64,000 nt of DNA from JADJNW01 sp964517145. Lineage in GTDB: Bacteria; Bacteroidota; Bacteroidia; Chitinophagales; Saprospiraceae. Both the position numbers and the translations under genes were made by a program. The notes under the pieces were generated by a model that saw only the letters and a list, made by a program, of their open reading frames with translations, was not told the DNA's origin and did no database searches. Where the stretch lies: the NCBI GenBank assembly GCA_964517145.1, contig CAZFBN010000002.1, positions 28,071-92,070 of the forward strand. The letters are read 5' to 3'. This document shows, piece by piece, positions 8,971-18,581 of this stretch (its first letter is position 1; every line of letters starts with the position of its first letter).

Positions 8971-10268
8971 TGCAAATTCTAATAGTACATACTCAGTATC
9001 ACCCTGCGATTAACCCTAATGTATTTCGCTGGTCAGCCATCGCTGAATATTGGACGCAGCAAGGACAGGAGGTGCATGTACTTTGTACGCATAGGAGTGG
9101 AACGCCAAAGGAGACGGTTATAAATGATGTTCGGGTACATCGTGTTGGGCATGCGTCTTTATTAGATATGTTATATAATTTATTGGGGATGACTAAAAGG
9201 AGAGGGGAATTAGGGGGCGAAAGATATGTGAATAAAGGGCGGTGGCGCGGTATCATAGAAAGAATGATGGATATTACATGGCGTAATATTTATTGGCCCG
9301 ATGGAAGCTGTGTTTGGTATTTTTCGGGTAGAAAACGAGCTTTAATGTTACAAAAGCAATATAATTATGATGCTATCATTAGTATTTCGCAGCCATTCAC
9401 CGCGCATTTAATTGCGGCTGCTATAAAAAAACAGTTTCCACTTATACGATGGGTAATGGATATAGAGGATCCCTTTTCTTTTGTAAAAGAAATTTTTGTG
9501 AATAATCATTATGTGTATCAGCGATTTAATTATAAAAAAGAGGAGCAATTATTTAGTTTGTCAGATGCTATTAGCGTTACAGTTGAGCGGACTCGACAAA
9601 GATATTTACAATATTTTCCTCAATTTATAAATAAAATAAAAGTTACACCTCCTTTGTATGTAATACCTGCAGTAGGCAGCGCCTTTAAAAAAGAGCCAAA
9701 TGCTATTCATTTAGCTTATTTTGGGGCATTTTATAACCCTATTCGTACACCGGATGTTTTATTAAAATTATTTCATCAAATACATCATAAAGCGCCTCAC
9801 ATTAAGTTGATTTTACATTTCTTTGGAGAAATTCCTCCCGTTTTTCAAAATATTTTTAAACATTACCAAAACTTATTACCTAGTTTGCGATTACATGGCC
9901 TGGTTCCGCGCGCGCAAGCTGCGGCAGCTATGAAATCAATCGACTTTTTAGTAAATGTGGGCAACACAACAGATTATCATTTACCTAGTAAATGTGTAGA
10001 TTATATAATGAGCGGTAAGCCAATTATAAATTTATCTTTTTGTAAAAATGATCCATTTACTGATTTTATGACAAAGTACCCGCTTTTATTAACCTTAGAT
10101 GTAATGAAAGACGCGTATGAAGCAATGGCTGATAAAATTTTGGATTTTATAACTGCCAATAAAGACAAACAAGTTGCACAAGTGTATTTGGACGAGTTAA
10201 TTCAGCCTTATAAAATTGATACAATAGCAAACCAATATTTTAAACTTTTACAAAATACTGCTGAATAA
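8970..10268 (+). CDS. Glycosyltransferase, GT4-like (GT-B fold)
   Basis: A 432-residue soluble protein. The N-terminal MQILIVHTQYHPAINPNVFR and the phrase EHWTQQG-like EYWTQQGQEVHVLCT are typical of GT-B enzymes of family 4 (a leading beta strand, then Gly-rich turn and helix). The middle has DAIISISQPFTAHLIAAAI and VMDIEDPFSF; the C-terminal half has HLAYFGAFYNPIRTPDVLL, LRLHGLVPRAQAAAAM and LPSKCVDYIMSGKPIINLS, which is the nucleotide-sugar binding half with the expected SK.DYM.SGKP signature. The ATG shares its A with the previous TGA stop. Its last 29 bp overlap the convergent glycosyltransferase at 10240. Probably adds one sugar to the lipid-linked unit exported by the flippase. Confidence 0.75.
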   Translation: MQILIVHTQYHPAINPNVFRWSAIAEYWTQQGQEVHVLCTHRSGTPKETVINDVRVHRVGHASLLDMLYNLLGMTKRRGELGGERYVNKGRWRGIIERMMDITWRNIYWPDGSCVWYFSGRKRALMLQKQYNYDAIISISQPFTAHLIAAAIKKQFPLIRWVMDIEDPFSFVKEIFVNNHYVYQRFNYKKEEQLFSLSDAISVTVERTRQRYLQYFPQFINKIKVTPPLYVIPAVGSAFKKEPNAIHLAYFGAFYNPIRTPDVLLKLFHQIHHKAPHIKLILHFFGEIPPVFQNIFKHYQNLLPSLRLHGLVPRAQAAAAMKSIDFLVNVGNTTDYHLPSKCVDYIMSGKPIINLSFCKNDPFTDFMTKYPLLLTLDVMKDAYEAMADKILDFITANKDKQVAQVYLDELIQPYKIDTIANQYFKLLQNTAE

Positions 10269-11157
10269 AATTCATAATATTGGAGGCGTTTATTATGCCA
10301 TCCCATTGTAAATCAGCTACATCGGGCGTTCTGTAATCAAAACTACTGATCGAATCAGGATGAAAATTACTCCAGTCTTTTTTAATTTTGAAAAAATGTC
10401 CACCCTGCTTTTGCTCAAATTGATTGACCCATTCATAATCAGTTGTAATAACTTTTAATCCCGATGCACAATAATCTAATAATTTATAAGATGGTTGTAA
10501 TGTATAAGGGTAACGAAGCGGTATGTAATTGATCCCATATGTTGCTTTTTTTAAATATGAAGGTACATTTATGTAAGGAATTTTTCCAATAAAATGAAGT
10601 TGATCAGATTGAAATCGCTTTATTAAAGAAAAAGGAGCTTCTCCAATGATTAGGAAAGTTTCAGATTTAAAATGCGCTAAAAAAAAATTAAATAATAATT
10701 CCATTTTTCGCGTAGCATGCATAGCACCTAAGTAAACAAAATCATAAATCGGTGTGGATTGAATGTTAGATGCAAAAAAATGACTACCAATGCCGGCGGA
10801 GCGATAGAGATAAGGCGCGCCGTCAAAAAAATGAAGTTCCCGCTGAATTGCTTCGTTCAAGAAAATCCTAAAATCAGGCGTTGTGCTGATCCAGGTTTTA
10901 ACCTGATTTTTACATTTTGCTAGCGGAGGAAGAGACAAGGAAGTATATTCGTGAATTTTTAATCTACCCGGCACTTTAGGCGAATGGTCTGTGCCCATGA
11001 GGTGCCATTCTATATCATAATTTGATAAAATAATGCTATCTTTTTTAGTAAAAATGTCAACCTCGAAACCATGCTTTGTAAAGAAAGCACCATATGCCTC
11101 TAGTTCAGGTAAATAAGCGCTACCCGGATGAATAAAAGCGATTTTTTTGCGTTGCAC
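10240..11157 (-). CDS. Glycosyltransferase (GT-B fold)
   Basis: A 305-residue protein starting MQRKKIAFIHPGSAYLPELE. The C-terminal half carries FVYLGAMHATRKMELLFNFF, FHFIGKIPYINVPSYLKKA-like text (LHFIGKIPYINVPSYLKKA) and PSYKLLDYCASGLKVITTDY, which form the sugar-nucleotide binding signature of GT-B enzymes. It is shorter than most GT4 proteins (about 370 residues) because the N-terminal domain is compact. It lies 5 nt downstream of the GH3/beta-lactamase gene on the same strand, so it is probably cotranscribed with it, and its 3' end overlaps the opposite glycosyltransferase by 29 bp. Acceptor unknown. Confidence 0.7.
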   Translation of the reverse strand: MQRKKIAFIHPGSAYLPELEAYGAFFTKHGFEVDIFTKKDSIILSNYDIEWHLMGTDHSPKVPGRLKIHEYTSLSLPPLAKCKNQVKTWISTTPDFRIFLNEAIQRELHFFDGAPYLYRSAGIGSHFFASNIQSTPIYDFVYLGAMHATRKMELLFNFFLAHFKSETFLIIGEAPFSLIKRFQSDQLHFIGKIPYINVPSYLKKATYGINYIPLRYPYTLQPSYKLLDYCASGLKVITTDYEWVNQFEQKQGGHFFKIKKDWSNFHPDSISSFDYRTPDVADLQWDGIINASNIMNFIQQYFVKV

Positions 11158-11162
11158 TTTAT

Positions 11163-14100
11163 TTAATTCACATTAGCGCGTGTGCTCACTATTTGATTGG
11201 ATGACAAGGAGTTGGGTAATTGCTTTTTCTCCAGCGCTTCAACTTGCAAATTGCCTTTTTCATCCATAATGCGCACGTTGCTGCCCATTGCTTCGTACAC
11301 CACGCCAAGAATTCGGGAACGAATGCCTAACTTATTGATTCGGAAGTTGTTAGCAGAAGGATACGTCCGATTGGCAAGAAACACGTACACCACATTATTC
11401 ATCGGATCCACCCAAGTGCAGGTGCCTGTAAAGCCAATGTGACCATAGGTTAAGCCAGAGGCATTTTTTGGCATACCGATTTTCATGTTCGGATTTGCTT
11501 TAAACAGGTCGAAGCCAATGCCGGTGCGGGTGCTAGTGGGTTCGCGGCGCGTGAAAGCATTCACCGTGGTAGAATCTAGCAGGCGCAAATCGCCATAAAT
11601 GCCTTCGTTTGCCAGCATTTGCATGAGCGTAGCCAGCCCAATGGCATCCGAAAACAAGCCAGCGTGACCACTCACGCCGCCCAGCATAGCAGCGCCCATG
11701 TCGTGCACATAGCCCCGTACGCGCTGATTGCGAAAGCTGTGATCTTCCTCGGTCGGTGCCATTTTATCTAAAGTAAAAGATTTCCAAGGATTAAACATGG
11801 TGCGATGCAGCCCCAATGGCGCATAAAACTCATCCGCTACATACTGATCGAGCGTTTTGCCGCTTACTTTCAATACGACTTTGCTCAATAAATAAAAGCC
11901 TAGATCGCTGTATCGGTAATTATTGTTGCTACGCAATTTAGAATTTCGAATTTGAGTCCAGATCGAATTGACAAAATCATTGCGCATGTAAAGTTTTTCC
12001 GTCACCGGTACGCTGTACGTAGAAGTTTTAACAGTACGGTAATACTTGGTGGAAGGTCGAACCGAACGCCGCGTTTTAACAACGGTTTGTTTATAAAATG
12101 GAATCCACCCCAATAAACCCGCGCGGTGTGTCATTACCTGGCGAATGGTCAGCGGCGCTTTGTTGCTACCGCGCAATTCTGGCAGGTAAAAACCAAGGGT
12201 CTGATCCAGGTCAATCTTACCTTCGTCGTACAATTTCATCATAGCCAGCGTTGTCGCGGCAATTTTGGTCACAGATGCCAAATCATACAAATCACTCGTT
12301 TTCACCGGTTGGCTGCCCGTATAAGAATGACTTCCAAACGCTTTTTCATAGATCACCTGCCCGTCTTTTGCTACCAGTACTACCATACCCGGCGTCGCTT
12401 TTGCCAGAATTGCTTGCTGCGCAATGGTGTCAATTTTTGAAAGCGTCAAAGAATTCAACCCTACTTTTTCTGGTTCGGTATAGCCCAAACGCGTTGCTTT
12501 TTCGATCAAAATGCCTTGTCCATATCGGCTTTTGGCAGAGGCGGTCACCGGCAATTTTCCTAAAACGGGGATGCCTCCAAACAGCGCCTGAGCCGCTACA
12601 TCTTGCGCAATCGGGTCTTCTTCATATGCTTGCAATACCCAATTCACATTATCAAAATATTGCAAGGCATAGGGTGTTCCAAAAATGACCAACACGACTT
12701 TGGTTTGCTTGCGCAAATTTTCAATCAAATCTTTAGCGCTTTGCGAAATACCAAAACTTTTGCCCGCCGAGCCGCTCATATCGTGTAAACTGATGATGAC
12801 AATGTCTTTTGTTTTCAGCTGTGTCAATAAATTCGCGGGAATTTCTTTGGGACTTTGCAAATGCGTGATTTTCGCATATTTGTCCAGGCGTCCCTGAAAA
12901 GGCGTTTTGGCGGCAGCGCCAATGCTCAACGAAGCAATGCTTTTGTTTGCTATATTTTTAAATGGCAACAGATTATCCGAATTGCGTACCAACGTCATAG
13001 CATTTTCGTACAAAGTGCGTTTTAAAAGCAAAGCTTGTTTGCTATTTAAATCGGCGCGCACACTGTCCACCGGAACGGGTATAAAGCTCGTCAAACCTAA
13101 ATTATACTTAGCCGCTAGCACTTTTTTCACACTTTCTTCGACCTGTTTTGGATTCAGGCGACCATCGGCGAGGTATTTTTTTATTTCGAGAATAGAGGCT
13201 TCTATATTTTCCGGCAGCAACAGCATGTCATTGCCCGCCGCGAGCGCTTCGGCTTCCACCTGCCCATTGCCAAAATGCTTGGTCACGCCTTTCATTTCTA
13301 AAGCATCTGTGAAAACCAAGCCATTATATCCCATTTTTTCTTTTAATAAATTGGTAATCGTATTCCGCGAAAGCGAAGTAGGGCGATTGGCGCGTGGGTC
13401 GAGCGCAGGTACATTCAAATGTGCTACCATGATGGAGCCAACGCCTGCTTCTGCCAATACTTTGAAAGGGTACAGCTCGATGCTGTCCAGCCGTGCCATG
13501 TTGTGGTTGATAATTGGCAAATCCAGATGCGAATCGACGTCGGTATCGCCATGCCCAGGAAAGTGTTTGGCGCTGCCCATCACACCATTATCCCGCATCC
13601 CTTTCATGTATTGCAAGGCTTTTTGTGCTACGTTTTCACGATCTTCTCCAAACGAACGGGTATGAATGACCGGGTTTTTTGCATTATTATTGACATCAAT
13701 ATCCGGCGCAAAATTAACTTGAACCCCTACGCGCTTCATCTGACGGGCAATTTCGACGCCCATGTCATAGATCAGTTGATTATTTTGAACAGCGCCCAGC
13801 GTCAGTTGCCGCGGAAAGCTAATGGTACTCTCTTTCATCCGCATGCCCAAGCCCCATTCGCCATCGATGGAAATCATCAATGGAATTTTGCTCAGCGCCT
13901 GGTATCGATTGATCAGTTCTACCTGCTTCTCTGGAGTTCCCTGAAAAAAGCACAAACCGCCCACCTGGTACGTTTTTATCAACTTTTCAACATTGGCAAT
14001 ATGATCATCGCCTAGATTGGAATGCGCGCGAATCACGAACAACTGCCCCAGACGCTCGTCTTCACTCAGGGTGTTATAAATGGAATCTGCCCAAAGCTCC

Positions 14101-14234
14101 GCCTTTGTCAGCGGACCACGGGGTTTGTCTTGTGGCATACACTCTTGTGCGCCAAAGAGGAATACCATTGCCAGAAAAGCAAAAAGCATGCTTCTGCTCC
14201 AGGTGTTGACCGAGGTTCGGGTCGTCTTGTGCAT
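11163..14234 (-). CDS. GH3 beta-N-acetylhexosaminidase fused to serine beta-lactamase-family domain
   Basis: A 1023-residue two-domain protein. A hydrophobic stretch near residues 15-30 serves as signal peptide or anchor. Residues about 50-590 are a glycoside hydrolase family 3 unit: KHFPGHGDTDVDSH (223-236) is the NagZ-type His/Asp general acid loop, and Asp310 in GLVFTDALEMKG is the expected nucleophile. Residues about 600-990 are a class C/DD-peptidase-like domain with SVTK (catalytic Ser-x-x-Lys), a YSD in place of YxN (RYSDLGFYLL) and YGHIG. Fusions of this type are widespread in Bacteroidota and probably act in the periplasm on peptidoglycan fragments, removing GlcNAc from muropeptides with an amidase or esterase activity in the same chain. 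Located between the membrane TPR gene and a glycosyltransferase on the same strand. Confidence 0.88.
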   Translation of the reverse strand: MHKTTRTSVNTWSRSMLFAFLAMVFLFGAQECMPQDKPRGPLTKAELWADSIYNTLSEDERLGQLFVIRAHSNLGDDHIANVEKLIKTYQVGGLCFFQGTPEKQVELINRYQALSKIPLMISIDGEWGLGMRMKESTISFPRQLTLGAVQNNQLIYDMGVEIARQMKRVGVQVNFAPDIDVNNNAKNPVIHTRSFGEDRENVAQKALQYMKGMRDNGVMGSAKHFPGHGDTDVDSHLDLPIINHNMARLDSIELYPFKVLAEAGVGSIMVAHLNVPALDPRANRPTSLSRNTITNLLKEKMGYNGLVFTDALEMKGVTKHFGNGQVEAEALAAGNDMLLLPENIEASILEIKKYLADGRLNPKQVEESVKKVLAAKYNLGLTSFIPVPVDSVRADLNSKQALLLKRTLYENAMTLVRNSDNLLPFKNIANKSIASLSIGAAAKTPFQGRLDKYAKITHLQSPKEIPANLLTQLKTKDIVIISLHDMSGSAGKSFGISQSAKDLIENLRKQTKVVLVIFGTPYALQYFDNVNWVLQAYEEDPIAQDVAAQALFGGIPVLGKLPVTASAKSRYGQGILIEKATRLGYTEPEKVGLNSLTLSKIDTIAQQAILAKATPGMVVLVAKDGQVIYEKAFGSHSYTGSQPVKTSDLYDLASVTKIAATTLAMMKLYDEGKIDLDQTLGFYLPELRGSNKAPLTIRQVMTHRAGLLGWIPFYKQTVVKTRRSVRPSTKYYRTVKTSTYSVPVTEKLYMRNDFVNSIWTQIRNSKLRSNNNYRYSDLGFYLLSKVVLKVSGKTLDQYVADEFYAPLGLHRTMFNPWKSFTLDKMAPTEEDHSFRNQRVRGYVHDMGAAMLGGVSGHAGLFSDAIGLATLMQMLANEGIYGDLRLLDSTTVNAFTRREPTSTRTGIGFDLFKANPNMKIGMPKNASGLTYGHIGFTGTCTWVDPMNNVVYVFLANRTYPSANNFRINKLGIRSRILGVVYEAMGSNVRIMDEKGNLQVEALEKKQLPNSLSSNQIVSTRANVN

Positions 14235-14301
14235 GATTCACTTCTTTTTTTTAAGACGTTAGATGTTGGTTCATAACCTTTTAAGGTCTATCGCCCAAAA
14301 T

Positions 14302-16320
14302 CTATTGTCCAGTTCTTTTTTGTACAATATCCGGCTCCATCGCCAGTGCTTTTTGAATGTATTCATTGCCTTTTTCAGGATTGCCCGCATTGTGATAAGC
14401 GGTGCCCAAGTCGTACCAGGCTCCGGCATTGTTGGGTTGTAACTGGGTGCCTTTTTCAAAAAATTCAATTGCTTTTTGCGCATTGCCGCCAATGCCGTAT
14501 GCAACGCCCAACAAACGCACCGTCTCATAATCGTCTGAGCGCAACTGATACCCCTGCTGCAAATACTCAACGGCTTTCGCCAAATCATTTTGCTGCTCGC
14601 CGTAGTAGCGCCCCGCCTGGGTATAGGTAATTGTCAGATTATCAAAAGCTTCTTTATAATCGGGGTCTAATGCCAAAGCCTGTCGGTAGCTGGCAATAGC
14701 CGAGTCATATTGTTGCAAATAATTGTAACAATTGCCTAGCAATAAATAAGCGTTCTTATAGGTTGGGTGGATTTTAACAGCTTCTCTCAAATGACCCGCC
14801 GCTTCTTGCAACATTGCCAGACGCTGCTGCTCATTTTTTTCATTGACAGATTGTGTAACTAATTCGCCGCCAACGGCATTTCGCAATTTGGCGCTATTCG
14901 GCGAAGTTTGAATGTCGGTTGTGAAAAGGGTAAAATTATCTTTCCAGCTTGGGTTTCGGCTTATTGTTTTGACGCTGAAAAATGCAAAAAGTAACATTAT
15001 GACGCCAAAAAAAGGATACAATTGTTTAAACGCCGTTAATTTTTTACTAAAAAACATTTTTTGCAATAACAAAACAATTGCCAAACAAAATCCTACACTT
15101 GGCATAAATAACAAACGTTCGGCAAGGTTGGTTCCAATCGGAAAAACAAGATTGGACACGATGGAAAGTGTTATTAAATAAAACCAAATACTGTAGCTGA
15201 GCGGGTCTTTGCGGCGCAAGCCCAAAATGGCGTAAATGACCAACCCTGCGTACAATGCCAGACTCCCTAGCACCTGCCAATCACCAAATGTCATAATGCC
15301 CACCTGCCGCGGGTAGTAATCGTGCGACAAAGGATGTGGAAATACCAGTAATTGCAGGTATTTGCCGAGCGTGAAGGTGACGGTGGCGAGGCGTTCTGCT
15401 CCTGTAAAAGGCACATATTGATTGGCTTGCCATTTTAAAAAAGGATTATTCATCAATTCCATCGGAGGCTCGCCTGCACCCAAGCCAATGACTGACGTGC
15501 GAATGACTAAAAATAAAAAAGCGGCGATTACGAATGGAAATGTCTGAATAACAATCTGTTTCACATTAGATTTTGAAAAGAAATAATACGTGAGCGGTAC
15601 AATGGCAACAAACGTAATGGCATTTTCTTTGGCTAGTAAGGCAAGAAAAAATAAGGCACCCGCCACAATATTCAAGGCGCTTTTTTTAGTAGAAAACGCC
15701 TTTAGCGAAAAATACAAAGCCGCCAGACTGCCCAGCAAAGCTACAATTTCATCTCTTCCTTTTATATTTGCAACTGCCTCTGTATGAATAGGATGCGCAA
15801 TAAACAGCAAACTGGTTGCCAAAGCAATCAAATGCGACGGCACCAAATTATCTTTGGATGCAAATAACTGTAATACAAGCCAATACAATACAAAACCAGT
15901 CAACCCATACAACAAGGCATTCATCAAGTGACCAATGAATGGATTTTGTCCAAACAACTGATATTCCATCGCAAAAAGCACCAGCGTCAATGGACGATAG
16001 CGCCCGCCTGCCACCAGGTTGGCTTTGCCTGCTTCTTTGAAAAAACCATAAAAAGTATCATATTTTAAAATGCCTGGAATGCCCGCCACGCCTTGCGTGG
16101 TGAACATATTGTCGGTAATGACGATGGCATCGTCTTGCGTGTAGCTGTGTCCCAGCGTATTCGCATACAGCAGAAAACCCAACGCAAAAACCACCCAAGC
16201 CTGCAAGCGCGCATGACGCAGCCAGCCGGGTACATCGGTCAAAGCAACCGTAGTGATTTTGGGCGTTGCCAAAGCCACAGCGGGCTTAGGCACGTACTTT
16301 TTGGGCTTCGATTTCGCCAT
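14302..16320 (-). CDS. TMTC-like membrane protein with C-terminal TPR repeats
   Basis: A 672-residue protein from ATG 16320 (MAKSKPKKYV); an in-frame start 33 bp earlier is possible. Residues about 30-440 hold ten or more membrane helices, with a first loop NTLGHSYTQDDAIVITDN and GRYRPLTLVLFAMEY; the Asp-Asp pair after helix 1 and this RPL motif are typical of GT-C O-mannosyltransferase-like proteins (TMTC/DUF1736 type). Residues about 500-660 are at least four TPRs, for example NAYLLLGNCYNYLQQYDSAI and GAWYDLGTAYHNAGNPEKGN. It sits between ligA and the GH3 fusion on one strand, 67 bp before the latter. Whether it transfers sugars to proteins is unproven. Confidence 0.72.
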   Translation of the reverse strand: MAKSKPKKYVPKPAVALATPKITTVALTDVPGWLRHARLQAWVVFALGFLLYANTLGHSYTQDDAIVITDNMFTTQGVAGIPGILKYDTFYGFFKEAGKANLVAGGRYRPLTLVLFAMEYQLFGQNPFIGHLMNALLYGLTGFVLYWLVLQLFASKDNLVPSHLIALATSLLFIAHPIHTEAVANIKGRDEIVALLGSLAALYFSLKAFSTKKSALNIVAGALFFLALLAKENAITFVAIVPLTYYFFSKSNVKQIVIQTFPFVIAAFLFLVIRTSVIGLGAGEPPMELMNNPFLKWQANQYVPFTGAERLATVTFTLGKYLQLLVFPHPLSHDYYPRQVGIMTFGDWQVLGSLALYAGLVIYAILGLRRKDPLSYSIWFYLITLSIVSNLVFPIGTNLAERLLFMPSVGFCLAIVLLLQKMFFSKKLTAFKQLYPFFGVIMLLFAFFSVKTISRNPSWKDNFTLFTTDIQTSPNSAKLRNAVGGELVTQSVNEKNEQQRLAMLQEAAGHLREAVKIHPTYKNAYLLLGNCYNYLQQYDSAIASYRQALALDPDYKEAFDNLTITYTQAGRYYGEQQNDLAKAVEYLQQGYQLRSDDYETVRLLGVAYGIGGNAQKAIEFFEKGTQLQPNNAGAWYDLGTAYHNAGNPEKGNEYIQKALAMEPDIVQKRTGQ

Positions 16321-16419
16321 AGTGGAGCCTTCATTCCTGATTTTCGCAAGCAAAATAAAAAAAAGGCAGAAGATATAACAGGTTTGAGCGGATTTTAAAA
16401 CTTTAAGAACGATAATAAA

Positions 16420-16452
16420 AATCCCCCCATTCCCCTATCACCCCATCACCCA
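16420..16452. repeat. Interspersed CCCCATTCCCCTATCACC repeat overlapping the ligA stop
   Basis: Short direct repeats of the form CCCCATTCCCCTATCACC/CCCCATCACCC. Related stretches occur at 33419-33449 and 37733-37797. On the minus strand it reads GGGTGATGGGGTGATAGG and supplies the last Gly codon and the TGA stop of ligA. Confidence 0.6.
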
Positions 16453-18581
16453 ACCAATTCCAAAAACTCATCCTCCGTCAAAATCTGCACCGTGCCCAAT
16501 TCCTGCGCTTTTTTGAGTTTTGAACCCGCTTCTTCCCCCACAACCAAAATATTCAAATTCCCGCTTACCGCGCTGATGTTCTTCGCACCGGCGGCTTCGG
16601 CTTTGAGTTGCGCTTCCTTACGACCCATTTTTTGCAAAGTGCCAGTAAAAAGGATGGTTTTCCCGGCGAGCGGAGCATCGGCAGCGACTTGCTTCGGGCG
16701 GTCTTCAGCGGTTTGGCGCATATTCACACCCAGATTTTCCATTTGTGAGAGCAGGGCAATGTTTTCACTTTGGGAAAACCAATTCACCACATTTTCGGCG
16801 ACGACCGGACCTACGTCTTTGATTTTGGTAAAATCCTCGACCGTCCAATTGCGCAAATCAAGCACGTATTCAATTTCTGCGGCAATGAGGCGCGATGCTT
16901 TTTTGCCCAAATGATGAATGCTCAAACTATGCAACAAGCGCTGAATCGGGTTTTGCTTGGCTTTTTCAATCGATTTTCGCAGATTTTCAGCAGATTTTTT
17001 ACCAAAACCTTCCAATTCGGCAATTTTTTCAAAATCCAGCTTATACACATCGGCAATCGAGCGCAGCCAGCCGAGTTCGTAAAAACGTTCCACGAGTGAT
17101 TTGCCAAAACCTTCAATATCCATCGCGTCTTTCGACACATGAAAAATAATACGCTGCAAATGCTGCGCGCCGCACACGCACGTGGGGCAACGCCACGCCG
17201 CCTCATCCTCCAGACGCACCAGCGCAACGGGCGCAGCAGTGTCATTGATCGGGCAATAGCGCGGAAATTCAATCTTTACTTCGTCGCCGGAACGCAGTTC
17301 TTCCAGCGGTTTCACAATGTACGGAATCACATCCCCAGCGCGTTCCACGAGCACGGTGTCGCCCAGGCGAATGTCTTTGCTGGTGATAAAGTCCTCATTA
17401 TGAAGGGAAATGGACGAAATGGTGACGCCCGCCAATTGCACCGGCTCAATTTTTGCTACTGGCGTGATCGAACCGATCTTACCGACCTGATACTCCACCT
17501 TTAATAGTTTAGAAGTTGCTTGCTTGGCGCGAAATTTAAACGCAATCGCCCAACGCGGGTGGTGCTGCGTGTAACCGCTGCGCTCCTGCAATTCGCGGCT
17601 GTTGACTTTCACCACCATCCCGTCAATTTCGTAAGGATAATCCTCGCGTTGCTCCTGCCACTGGTGACAAAATTCGACCACTTCCTGAATATTTTTACAC
17701 AATTTTCGCTCGACGGTCGGTACTTTAAAACCAAGTTTTTCTAATAAATTCAAACTTTCCCAATGCGTATTAAACTGATTTAGAACAGAATTTCCGTCCT
17801 GATTCACCGCATAACCCAACGTATAAATGAATGCTTCCAAGCCACGCTGCGCCGTTTCTTTGGGATCTTTCATGCGTAAGCCGCCCGCTGCAGTATTGCG
17901 GGGATTCGCAAAAAGCGTCAAACCCTGTTCGGCGCGTTGGATATTGATTTTCTTGAAGTTATCTTTACGAATCAGTGCTTCACCACGCAATTCCACTTTG
18001 TGAATGCCATATTCTGAAAAATTCGCCTTGAGCGGAATGGATTTGATAACACGCGCATTAGCGGTCATTTCTTCTCCGACCACCCCATTCCCACGCGTAG
18101 CCGCGCGTTCGAGCCGATCATTTTCATACACTAGTGCAATGCTTCCCCCATCAAATTTTGGTTCTACTGCATATTCAATTGGCTCATTTTCAGGGATTCC
18201 CAACAAACGTTTAATCTGCTTATCAAATTCAAATAAATCATTTTCATCATATGAATTACCCAAAGACAACATGGGCGTAAGGTGCGCCACTTCAGGAAAA
18301 TCGGAAGTCAAATCTGCCGAAACACGTTGCGTGGGCGAGTCGGGCGTGACCAATTCCGGGTGCTGCGCTTCGAGCGCTTCCAGCTTTTTGTATAATTGAT
18401 CGTACTCAAAATCACTGACCACGGGGTCATTCAAAATATAATAACGCCACTCATGGTAATTGATGAGGCGGCGCAGTTCGTCCATTTGCTGCGGCGATTG
18501 GGTGCCCCCCAATACGGCATCACCGTTCAAGTATTTTTTGGAAAGCTCGAAAAACGTGCGTTGTTCGTCTCTGGAATACAT
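16446..18581 (-). CDS. ligA: NAD-dependent DNA ligase LigA
   Basis: A 711-residue protein in the usual order. Domain Ia has the NAD-binding YHEWRYYI and SDFEYDQLY motifs. The adenylation domain has the active-site Lys142 in PKFDG and the TRGNGVVGE motif. The OB fold, zinc finger, helix-hairpin-helix block (ELEGFGKKSAENL, IKDVGPVVAENV) and a C-terminal BRCT domain (GKTILFTGTLQKMGRKEA) follow. It joins Okazaki fragments and seals repair nicks. The zinc finger is unusual: the first pair reads Cys443-Pro-Ile-Asn446 where CPxC is expected, and the second reads Cys465-Pro-Thr-Cys468-Val-Cys470. The stop codon lies in an interspersed repeat. First gene of a minus-strand run towards 11163. Confidence 0.97.
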   Translation of the reverse strand: MYSRDEQRTFFELSKKYLNGDAVLGGTQSPQQMDELRRLINYHEWRYYILNDPVVSDFEYDQLYKKLEALEAQHPELVTPDSPTQRVSADLTSDFPEVAHLTPMLSLGNSYDENDLFEFDKQIKRLLGIPENEPIEYAVEPKFDGGSIALVYENDRLERAATRGNGVVGEEMTANARVIKSIPLKANFSEYGIHKVELRGEALIRKDNFKKINIQRAEQGLTLFANPRNTAAGGLRMKDPKETAQRGLEAFIYTLGYAVNQDGNSVLNQFNTHWESLNLLEKLGFKVPTVERKLCKNIQEVVEFCHQWQEQREDYPYEIDGMVVKVNSRELQERSGYTQHHPRWAIAFKFRAKQATSKLLKVEYQVGKIGSITPVAKIEPVQLAGVTISSISLHNEDFITSKDIRLGDTVLVERAGDVIPYIVKPLEELRSGDEVKIEFPRYCPINDTAAPVALVRLEDEAAWRCPTCVCGAQHLQRIIFHVSKDAMDIEGFGKSLVERFYELGWLRSIADVYKLDFEKIAELEGFGKKSAENLRKSIEKAKQNPIQRLLHSLSIHHLGKKASRLIAAEIEYVLDLRNWTVEDFTKIKDVGPVVAENVVNWFSQSENIALLSQMENLGVNMRQTAEDRPKQVAADAPLAGKTILFTGTLQKMGRKEAQLKAEAAGAKNISAVSGNLNILVVGEEAGSKLKKAQELGTVQILTEDEFLELVG

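Noticed and set aside
12907..13665. 252-codon plus-strand open frame
   Set aside because: It lies entirely opposite the GH3 fusion gene, whose motifs are clear; the composition (Ser/Ala/Lys-rich, no motif) is that of an antisense shadow.
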